Below, in pieces: positions 1 through 5,111 of a stretch of DNA of 6,603 nt. The notes under the pieces are model-generated. The model did not search any database. It saw nothing but the letters and a program-made list of their open reading frames with translations, and was not told where the DNA came from. The position numbers and the translations under genes were made by a program. Origin of the DNA: Bacillota bacterium (GTDB lineage Bacteria; Bacillota_E; Sulfobacillia; Sulfobacillales; Sulfobacillaceae); the NCBI GenBank assembly GCA_021802375.1, contig JAKAAL010000238.1, positions 1 to 6,603 of the forward strand. The letters run 5' to 3'. Positions within the stretch are counted from its first letter, which is position 1. Each line of letters opens with the position of its first letter.

Positions 1-16
1 TCATAGATTTTCGCAT
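1..16 (-). CDS. Start of an unidentified gene running off the left edge
   Basis: Only the first five codons are inside the window (Met-Arg-Lys-Ser-Met, then one base). The start is chosen because an ATG at 16-14 is preceded by a full AAGGAG Shine-Dalgarno site (25-30) with an 8-base spacer, the best-placed ribosome site in this part of the window. A second ATG four codons later is a less likely start. No function can be assigned from so few residues. The basic first residues (Arg-Lys) would suit a signal peptide or membrane protein start, but this is not evidence. It lies about 600 bases downstream of the AcnX pair on the same strand, so it probably has its own promoter. Confidence 0.6.
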
Positions 17-24
17 GATCGTCG

Positions 25-30
25 CTCCTT
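25..30 (-). promoter_or_regulatory. Ribosome binding site of the left-edge gene
   Basis: Read on the minus strand this is AAGGAG, 8 bases before the ATG at 16-14. It is the main reason for calling a gene start at the left edge. Confidence 0.65.
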
Positions 31-630
31 TTTCTCGCCGTATTCGACAGCCACTTATTCGCCATCTCATACGAAAATTCCTTCAATAAGACAGAGTTTC
101 CCATAATTTGACATACTCCCCAAATTTCTTGATTCTAGCAGTCGCAGTGCGCCCTGTTTGGGTCCAACCTGTTCCCTCCATCGGCACTCTCTTCACTCAA
201 TCGGAATTTTTCAACGGAGTTTCGGGGCCGACACAAGAACCTGTCCATCCGAACTCAATCTGAAAAGTGATTACCGCTTACATGAATGTCGCTATTTTCT
301 TTGTGGATCCGAATTTCTCGCCCAATTACTAACCCAGAGTAAATTCAATGCCTTTGGTCTTCATTATCGGATCACTGGGGACATAGCTAAAAACCCGTGG
401 ATCAACTGCATGTCATCATCGCAAGAAATCCGATGCAATGTATAGGATATTCATCACAAGTATAGCGAGTTGACATTCATATTGTCTGTCATCTTGCCGA
501 CATTTTTCCCGATATTTCATCTCGCGCCGAAGAATCTTAGTATTTATGATGGGTGCACCGTCTGGATCTCAGCCGGCTCGTCTCAAATCCTCCATATATA
601 CCGCGGCCTGTGTAGGGCGATTCTTCACAA
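31..630. other. Long intergenic stretch without a supported gene
   Basis: About 600 bases between the end of the AcnX small subunit and the left-edge gene. All frames on both strands are broken by stops or lack a credible start. The longest open frame (158-445, plus) begins at a TTG with no Shine-Dalgarno site, is rich in Cys and His, and matches no family I recognise. No tRNA, hairpin plus T-run terminator or riboswitch core was seen. Small items inside it are a perfect TTGACA at 108-113 without a good -10, an 8-base palindrome GGTGCACC at 552-559, and an inverted repeat TGACA-N11-TGTCA at 471-491. It may hold the promoter and leader of the left-edge gene or a decayed gene remnant. Confidence 0.5.
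471..491. repeat. Short inverted repeat TGACA-N11-TGTCA
   Basis: Two 5-base arms, TGACA at 471-475 and TGTCA at 487-491, are perfect inverted copies separated by 11 bases. Such spacing can fit a dimeric regulator site, but arms this short also arise by chance, and no clear promoter hexamer pair lies next to it. It is upstream of the left-edge gene on the minus strand, by about 450 bases. Confidence 0.2.
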
Positions 631-1053
631 CTAAGGTATCGGCTCAAGCACTTCCACGCATCGTTCAGAGGCATAGAGCCGTACATGCATTCCTGACGGG
701 ATCGTGTGCGTGATCCGTTCAGAAAACTGATCCATGACCGCGATATGAGCCGCAACACACCCTTGCACCATCACAGGATTCGTTAACTCAAATAAGATCG
801 CTAACGGAGCCAAACCTCGTCCGGCTAAATCTAAAAATGCCCACCCGGCGGCCACTCCTCCTTTCGCCCCAGCGAAGATGAGAATTTTTCCGACAATACT
901 CTGTCCGTACAATGAATGACCTCGACGCGTTATGACGCCCGTGGTCCGATGGAGGTCGTAGCGAGGACTAAAGGATTCGGATGACACTAAAGTCAATCCT
1001 TCGACATTCGGACCTAATGCGCGTTGACAATGGATGATCCGATGATTAGTCAC
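631..1053 (-). CDS. Aconitase X small (swivel) subunit, DUF126 family
   Basis: A 140-residue protein of the AcnX swivel-domain family (DUF126), the small subunit of AcnX dehydratases, soluble and cytoplasmic. Visible family features are the stretch around residues 33-60 (LHRTTGVI, then GHSLYGQSIVGKILIFAG), where the family pattern is G-x-I, H-P-L-x-G and G-K-x-L, and a TNPVMVQGCV segment at 91-100. Odd feature: the loop after the beta strand, which in well-studied AcnX small subunits is a Gly/Ser-rich RGSxSGS-like motif with the catalytic Ser, reads KGGVAAGW (64-71) with no Ser. From memory, a KGG-type subgroup of DUF126 exists, so this may mark a distinct subfamily rather than damage. The start is GTG at 1053, inside the end of the large-subunit gene (8-base overlap), with AAGGTGG at 1063-1069 and a 9-base spacer, so translation is probably coupled. 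Substrate unknown. Confidence 0.9.
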   Translation of the reverse strand: MTNHRIIHCQRALGPNVEGLTLVSSESFSPRYDLHRTTGVITRRGHSLYGQSIVGKILIFAGAKGGVAAGWAFLDLAGRGLAPLAILFELTNPVMVQGCVAAHIAVMDQFSERITHTIPSGMHVRLYASERCVEVLEPIP

Positions 1054-2293
1054 TATACGGTACCACCTTTCCCGTTAACGCGCTGCGAATGCAATCGTCA
1101 GTTGTTCGCAATACGGGAATGTAATCATAGCAACCAATGATATTCGCCACTTTAGCAGAATTTGTCACAACCGTCCGCCAACCCCATTTCTTTTGGATGG
1201 TATCAAGTGTCATTAAATAGAAGCATACCCCCTGAAGAACTAAACCACCTGCCTTTTGAATACGGTCGATGTAACCCAATTGCTTGGCAATACTGTAACA
1301 TCCATGGCTTGTTGTGACAATGAGCTGTGTGTTGGAATTTACCGTTTTTCCATCAAGAAATTCCGAGAGTTTCTTCAGTTCGAACAAGGACTGCTGCGGC
1401 CCACTGAAGACGACGACGTCGGCTTGCGAGCTCTCCGGAGAATACGACCGATAGACCTCCATGATCTCAGCACGGGTTATTCGGATCTCAGAACGTAAGG
1501 AATCACGCGGCCACGCACACGTGGTCAGGAATTCTGGAGTGTGTCCTACGATGCCGTAAAGAGCAACCGACCCATAGCTCGCTAACGCAGCGGCAAGATG
1601 CTTGAGCTGATCCGATGAGAATGGGCCAGATAACCCTTGCAGGACAGGCACATCCCAGTAGTTTTTCACGTAATTGCCCACATAGGCTCCAAGCGCCCCC
1701 CAATCCGCATAATCGTCTAAAGGCGTGTTGACCGTCACTAAGACAGTTCCCCGTCTATTGACATCGACATGAAAGCCGTACCGCGGCACCCTGCCCGTTA
1801 ACGCAGCAGCCAATGAAGCAGTTCCCGCTTCGAAATTCGACCGCGCTCCAAAAATGCTGTTAGCATAGCACACGGCTCCCGTATCACCCCAGGCCACATG
1901 TTCCCCATAGTGCGGCTGGTAGAAACTCTGATGCGGTAGACAGCTATTCGTAGTCATTGCTCCCATTGAGGCCAACATGTGAGAGACCTCCATTTGCTGG
2001 GCCACCAAGCTTGGATCCTGTCCTAAAAACATCGCGTAATCCGGATCCGTAAACTGAATATCCGTCGTGGTAGGCACGCGAAATTTAACGCCAGACTCGA
2101 ACATCCCCCGAAGTAAACTCTGTCCGGTGTCTCCCATGACTTCCATATCGACGAGAATGTGCGCGTGTGACACAGGTTGAAATCTATCCGCTCCAAAATA
2201 GCTGCCTGTAGCCATTTGCATTTCCATAGCCCACTGGATACTTTCTCCAAACTGTCCCGCTAACATGGCTTCCTCTTCCGCTGTAAGAATCAT
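1046..2293 (-). CDS. Aconitase X large (catalytic) subunit, DUF521 family
   Basis: A 415-residue protein of the AcnX catalytic family, aconitase-related hydro-lyases carrying an iron-sulfur centre. Characterised members dehydrate cis-3-hydroxy-L-proline (bacteria) or mevalonate 5-phosphate (archaea). Family signs: an N-terminal LTAEEEAMLAG; HAHILVDM near 43-50; VPTTTDIQ at 73-80; TTNSCLPHQ near 114-122; and the hallmark GEHVAWGDTGAVCYANS into GARSN (130-153), then AALTGRVPRYG (163-173). Near the C-terminus is TNSAKVANI (377-385). Cys118 and Cys357 are candidate cluster ligands; Cys259, 332 and 388 are also present. Start: the frame opens further upstream to 2341, but ATG at 2293 fits the family N-terminus and has AAGAGG at 2305-2310, whereas the upstream extension (MYHSIPIHNRKEAS) overlaps the promoter region. 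It is the first gene of a two-gene operon and divergent from the Crp/Fnr regulator, which may control it. Family call firm, substrate open. Confidence 0.93.
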   Translation of the reverse strand: MILTAEEEAMLAGQFGESIQWAMEMQMATGSYFGADRFQPVSHAHILVDMEVMGDTGQSLLRGMFESGVKFRVPTTTDIQFTDPDYAMFLGQDPSLVAQQMEVSHMLASMGAMTTNSCLPHQSFYQPHYGEHVAWGDTGAVCYANSIFGARSNFEAGTASLAAALTGRVPRYGFHVDVNRRGTVLVTVNTPLDDYADWGALGAYVGNYVKNYWDVPVLQGLSGPFSSDQLKHLAAALASYGSVALYGIVGHTPEFLTTCAWPRDSLRSEIRITRAEIMEVYRSYSPESSQADVVVFSGPQQSLFELKKLSEFLDGKTVNSNTQLIVTTSHGCYSIAKQLGYIDRIQKAGGLVLQGVCFYLMTLDTIQKKWGWRTVVTNSAKVANIIGCYDYIPVLRTTDDCIRSALTGKVVPYSD

Positions 2294-2308
2294 TGATATC
2301 GACGCCTC

Positions 2309-2337
2309 TTTTCTGTTATGGATAGGAATGCTATGAT
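2309..2337 (+). promoter_or_regulatory. Candidate extended -10 promoter of the regulator gene
   Basis: TGCTATGAT at 2329-2337 is an extended -10 (TG-n then TATGAT, five of six against TATAAT). With a 17-base spacer the -35 position is TTTTCT (2309-2314), a poor match, but extended -10 promoters can tolerate this. It lies about 40 bases before the regulator start at 2378. Confidence 0.45.
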
Positions 2338-2346
2338 ACATGTGAA
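2319..2346 (-). promoter_or_regulatory. Candidate promoter of the AcnX operon
   Basis: On the minus strand TTCACA (2346-2341; five of six against TTGACA) is followed after 16 bases by TATCCA (2324-2319; a moderate -10). The -10 ends 25 bases before the AcnX large-subunit ATG at 2293. The -10 is weak, which would suit an activated promoter. Its spacer contains the candidate -10 of the divergent regulator gene. Prediction by eye only. Confidence 0.35.
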
Positions 2347-2377
2347 AAAAGCTTAGCTAGAAACAAGGTGTACCAGG

Positions 2378-3034
2378 ATGATCGAGAGTTTGGATCAAGA
2401 TGGTCGGAAGGCGCACTCGCGGCTGATTGAAACCTTTCATGCATTAGGCACTCTTCATACGTACGCCAAAAAGGCCACGATATTTCTGACAGGAGACAAC
2501 CCGGATTATGTTTATTTGGTGGCGAGTGGCCTGGTGAAGGTGGCTTCCTCAACGATCGAGGGAAAAGATATTACGTTTTTTTTGCGCAGCGTCGGTGACG
2601 TGTTCGGCTTCTCGGAAATTTTGCTTGATCAGCCCCGTCAGCGTCTGGCGCAAACACTTAAGCCCTCCAGTCTCTGGAGTCTTCCGCGCACCGTGTTTAG
2701 TCATCTCCTTCATTCAGAACCGTCTTTCATGCTCGCATTGTTGCGCATATCATCATTGCGCTTGCTTAAAACCCAGGAAACCGTAGAAGCACTGGTTGGC
2801 CATTCCGTAGCGTGGAGATTAGGACATTTCCTGCTCCAAGGAGCTCAAGTCAACGAAGACGGTCAAATCGGCATCTCGCTAAATGTAACCCATGCTGAAA
2901 TCGCACGGCTTATCGGTGCCAGTCGCCAATCCGTCACGGAACAGCTGAACCGTTGGATTTCCTTAGGCATCATTCACTGGCGTGGCAAAGCTCTCATTAT
3001 TCTTCACCCAGATGCTTTGACCACTGACTTTTAA
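2378..3034 (+). CDS. Crp/Fnr-family transcriptional regulator
   Basis: A 218-residue cytoplasmic DNA-binding protein with the two-part Crp/Fnr layout. Residues about 20-115 form the cyclic-nucleotide-binding-like beta roll (FLTGDNPDYVYLVASGLVKV at 36-55, then VGDVFGFSEILL at 72-83). A long helix follows (about 105-140), then a Crp-type helix-turn-helix with wing (about 160-210). The HTH is clear: HAEIARLIGASRQSVTEQL (172-190). There is no Cys anywhere, so it cannot be a classical Fnr with an N-terminal iron-sulfur cluster. The cAMP-contacting Arg-Ser pair of Crp is also not evident in the phosphate-binding cassette region (SEILLDQPRQRLA), so the ligand is unknown. Start: ATG at 2378 with AAGGTG at 2365-2370 and a 7-base spacer. 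It is divergent from the AcnX operon, 84 bases away, with overlapping candidate promoters, and converges on the symporter gene, so it is the likely local regulator (inference). Confidence 0.92.
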   Translation: MIESLDQDGRKAHSRLIETFHALGTLHTYAKKATIFLTGDNPDYVYLVASGLVKVASSTIEGKDITFFLRSVGDVFGFSEILLDQPRQRLAQTLKPSSLWSLPRTVFSHLLHSEPSFMLALLRISSLRLLKTQETVEALVGHSVAWRLGHFLLQGAQVNEDGQIGISLNVTHAEIARLIGASRQSVTEQLNRWISLGIIHWRGKALIILHPDALTTDF

Positions 3035-3087
3035 TAGCACTAACAACTTGTTGCCTCTTCGCCGTTCGTTGGCCCCAGTGTACTTAA

Positions 3088-4575
3088 TTAAGAAACGCTC
3101 GTTCCATCCGTTGTGAGCAGAACCGTTGTGTACTCTTCCACCACCTCCGCTTGGGGTTTTGCGGTCGCCAAGCTCACTATGATGGTCACAATGGTGTTGA
3201 GGGCCACCCCGATTAGTCCAGCATTGACTCCTCCCACTGGGTCATGATGAGTAAGCACTAAGATGCTTACGAGAGCCACTCCAGAAAACGCCCCGGAAAA
3301 CGCACCCCAACCCGTTACACGCCTCCACGCGAAAGCTAGTACAACGGCGGGAAAGAACTGCGTCATACCGTCATACAGAAGTAAAAGCGGAACCAAACCC
3401 GTGGGAGCCGCAAGTGTAAAGAACAGGCCGATGGCTACCAAGACAACCACCACGATCCGTGATACCTTGACGACTTCACTATCGGGCGCTGCGCGTTTGA
3501 ATAAAGATTGGTAAATATTCTGACTAAAAATCGTTGCTGCGGCAAGAACGATGATCGACGCAGGAACGATGGCCGTGAGTGCGCCAGCAGATCCCACTAG
3601 CGCGACTAATGTCGGTGGATGGGTTTTGACGGTCAAGTCCAGCAAGCTGTAGTTGCCCCCGTTGGACAGATGAGGTAACAAAAGCACTGCAGCAAAACCA
3701 ATGATGAACATTAAGAGCAAGGCAACCTGATAAAAGGGTAGGAAAATCGCATTACGCCGAATGACCTTATCGCTACGCACTGAATACAGTGAAGGCCACG
3801 CATGCGGGAACATGGAAAAGCCCATTCCCGTCAATAGCATAGTGGACATGAACCACAATACCCCATTGATTTTAGTATGTCCAGGAAGGATGAGATAGTG
3901 AGGATGTTCGACAATCATCTTGTGAAATAATGGGCCAATTCCTCCAAAATAAATGGCCGGTATACCAAAACCAAGAAATAGGACGGTAACAATCATGAGC
4001 ACATTTTTGATGACACGTGACCAAGTAGTACCGCGGATACCGCTTACGTTAATGAAGTTAACGACCAACAGGAAGGACACAATCATAGCCAATGCAGGCG
4101 ACACGGTACCGTAGCTCATGATTTTGACGATTGCTCCGAGGCCAACCAGTTGCAGTCGAATGTAAGGAATCAAAAACACGATTCCAATCACGGCTACCAA
4201 AGTGGTCAGCCATCGATTTTGGAACCGGTGTTGGAAAAAATCAGGTTGGGTCACGAATCCGTGTCGCTTTGCCATATGCCATACCATTGGTTGCACATAA
4301 TAATAGTTCAAGGCAAAGCCTAACGTACCGTAGACCAAAATATAAAACGCCGGGGTACCATTGGCGTACGCATAGCCGCTTGCTCCCAAGAAGGTAAAAG
4401 TCGTGTATATTTCCCCTCCCATGAGAAACCAGATCAGTCCAGAACCCAAACGGCGACCACCGACTGTCCATTCTTCCAACCGCACCGTGACACGATGACC
4501 AGTGATAATTCCTACCACACTAGTCACCAGAATGACGCCGAACATGATGGCCACACTTACTGTTCTCCTACTCAC
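3088..4575 (-). CDS. Sodium:solute symporter (SSS family), YhjB-like
   Basis: A 495-residue polytopic membrane protein of the sodium:solute symporter family, with about a dozen hydrophobic segments from residue 9 on. Family marks: EEWTVGGRRLGSG (34-46; SSS pattern E-x-GGR-x-LG); GGEIYTTFTFLGASGYAY (53-70) in the sodium-site region; TQPDFFQHRF (109-118), a common post-helix motif; and several long hydrophobic helices in the C-terminal half. The tail is hydrophilic (KPQAEVVEEYTT). SSS proteins preceded by a DUF3311 protein are often annotated as transporters of carboxylates or similar organic solutes; the substrate is not readable here. Start: the frame is open to a TTG at 4617, but GTG at 4575 is preferred because it has GGGAGG at 4585-4590 (9-base spacer) and overlaps the stop of the DUF3311 frame as GTGA. 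An ATG 10 codons on (4545) is an alternative. It ends in TAA 53 bases from the convergent regulator stop; no strong terminator hairpin was seen between them. Confidence 0.93.
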   Translation of the reverse strand: MSRRTVSVAIMFGVILVTSVVGIITGHRVTVRLEEWTVGGRRLGSGLIWFLMGGEIYTTFTFLGASGYAYANGTPAFYILVYGTLGFALNYYYVQPMVWHMAKRHGFVTQPDFFQHRFQNRWLTTLVAVIGIVFLIPYIRLQLVGLGAIVKIMSYGTVSPALAMIVSFLLVVNFINVSGIRGTTWSRVIKNVLMIVTVLFLGFGIPAIYFGGIGPLFHKMIVEHPHYLILPGHTKINGVLWFMSTMLLTGMGFSMFPHAWPSLYSVRSDKVIRRNAIFLPFYQVALLLMFIIGFAAVLLLPHLSNGGNYSLLDLTVKTHPPTLVALVGSAGALTAIVPASIIVLAAATIFSQNIYQSLFKRAAPDSEVVKVSRIVVVVLVAIGLFFTLAAPTGLVPLLLLYDGMTQFFPAVVLAFAWRRVTGWGAFSGAFSGVALVSILVLTHHDPVGGVNAGLIGVALNTIVTIIVSLATAKPQAEVVEEYTTVLLTTDGTSVS

Positions 4576-4777
4576 CCCTTCTTTCCTCCCTCTAACCAAT
4601 ATGCCACCCCAACACAAGCAGGGGTTAAGAGAACCCAGGACACGACAAAAAGAATGGCAATCCCAACACTACTGGATAAATGCGATTAACCACGGGGGCA
4701 AATCCTATAATTGCGATTAAGAGCATGACCACAAATGCCATTCCTTTGCGTCGAGCCACCAAAATTCGTGGCTTCAT
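4572..4777 (-). pseudogene. DUF3311 small membrane protein, frameshifted (YhjC-like)
   Basis: A small two-helix membrane protein normally encoded just before an SSS symporter. The start is ATG at 4777, with an excellent AGGAGG at 4784-4789 and a 6-base spacer. Residues 1-11 are basic (MKPRILVARRK), then a first helix (GMAFVVMLLIAIIGFAP), then the family pattern NRIYPVVLGLPFF. The frame then stops early with TAA at 4625-4627, giving 50 residues ending SCPGFS. If one base is added to the run of five T (minus strand, near 4646-4650) the reading becomes PFFFVVSWVLLTPACVGVAY, WLEGGKKG, stop at 4572-4574. That is a normal second helix and a 68-residue product typical of the family, whose TGA overlaps the symporter GTG (GTGA). 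The restored frame fits so well that a one-base deletion, a sequencing error or slippage is very likely. Whether the gene is functional is open. Confidence 0.8.
4585..4590 (-). promoter_or_regulatory. Ribosome binding site deciding the symporter start
   Basis: Minus-strand GGGAGG lies 9 bases before GTG at 4575, inside the 3' end of the DUF3311 gene. It favours this start over the upstream TTG at 4617 and implies coupled translation of the two genes. Confidence 0.6.
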
Positions 4778-4783
4778 AATTGT

Positions 4784-4789
4784 CCTCCT
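4784..4789 (-). promoter_or_regulatory. Ribosome binding site of the DUF3311 gene
   Basis: Minus-strand AGGAGG, 6 bases before ATG at 4777. It fixes the start of this short gene, which otherwise could be extended to 4831, and shows that a real translation start exists despite the early stop. Confidence 0.7.
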
Positions 4790-4833
4790 CGGTATTAAAA
4801 AACGGCGGCGGCAGAACAAACAGGAACACACAT

Positions 4834-4879
4834 CTAAGATTATTCATGTCTTAGGAACTGCTATTATTGTTAGGAACTG
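4834..4879. repeat. Direct and inverted repeat cluster upstream of the transport genes
   Basis: TTAGGAACTG occurs twice as a perfect 10-base direct repeat (4851-4860 and 4870-4879), start to start 19 bases, roughly two helical turns. The first copy overlaps an inverted repeat CTAAGA-N9-TCTTAG (4834-4839 and 4849-4854). The cluster lies 57-102 bases before the DUF3311 ATG, where an operator or activator site would be expected. No convincing -35/-10 pair was found beside it. A regulator-binding role is inference. Confidence 0.4.
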
Positions 4880-5111
4880 GGAGTAACACAGCGATCACGT
4901 ATCAGTCCTCATGCCATGCCGTTTCAGGAGCTGGTGGGCCTGCCGTTTGCGTGGGTGATGACCGCATGTTATTCTCCACCACGGTTTGCATTGGCCTCCC
5001 CTGACGCCAATTCCCTCAACTCCAGCGCTCAATCGCAGTCATCTTAATCACGTGTGAGTGGAAATATGTACCTGATGCACAAGCCCTGTAGGATGATACT
5101 TACGCTGATGG

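Larger units (their letters stand above)
4778..5111. other. Intergenic region between amidohydrolase and transport genes
   Basis: A 334-base gap between two minus-strand genes. The part nearest the DUF3311 gene carries its ribosome site, a GCCGCCGCCG run (4803-4812 on the plus strand as CGGCGGCGGC) and the repeat cluster at 4834-4879. The part at about 4900-5045 looks more GC-rich and contains a 43-codon plus-strand frame (4916-5047) without a ribosome site, which I do not accept as a gene. No terminator hairpin was seen after the amidohydrolase stop. The gap length suggests the transport genes have their own promoter. Confidence 0.5.

Noticed and set aside
108..136. Perfect TTGACA with GATTCT 17 bases later as a plus-strand promoter
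   Set aside because: The -10 matches only three of six positions and no credible gene follows on the plus strand.
158..445. A 95-codon plus-strand open frame in the left intergenic stretch
   Set aside because: It begins at TTG with no Shine-Dalgarno site, has a Cys/His-rich composition unlike the real genes, and resembles no family I recognise.
2294..2341. N-terminal extension of the AcnX large subunit to 2341
   Set aside because: The extra 16 residues do not match the family N-terminus, the upstream start lacks a ribosome site, and the stretch overlaps the candidate promoters.
2341..2356. TGTGA half-site as a Crp operator before the regulator gene
   Set aside because: The partner half expected after six bases (TCACA) is absent; the bases are CTTAG.
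3035..3087. Terminator between the convergent regulator and symporter genes
   Set aside because: Only a 4-base stem (CAAC-TT-GTTG, about 3045) and the TTAATTAA palindrome are present, without a stable GC-rich hairpin and T-run.
3263..3514. Plus-strand open frame inside the symporter gene, and similar frames inside the AcnX and M20 genes
   Set aside because: These are antisense or shifted shadows of well-supported genes and have no ribosome sites or family resemblance.
4778..4831. Upstream extension of the DUF3311 gene to 4831 (MCSCLFCRRRFLIPRRT)
   Set aside because: ATG at 4777 has a near-perfect AGGAGG at ideal spacing, and the extension lies over that ribosome site and the GC-rich run.
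4916..5047. A 43-codon plus-strand frame (MPFQELVGLPFAWVM...) in the gap before the transport genes
   Set aside because: No ribosome site, low-complexity Ser/Gln-rich end and no recognisable family; it could be a chance frame in a GC-richer patch.
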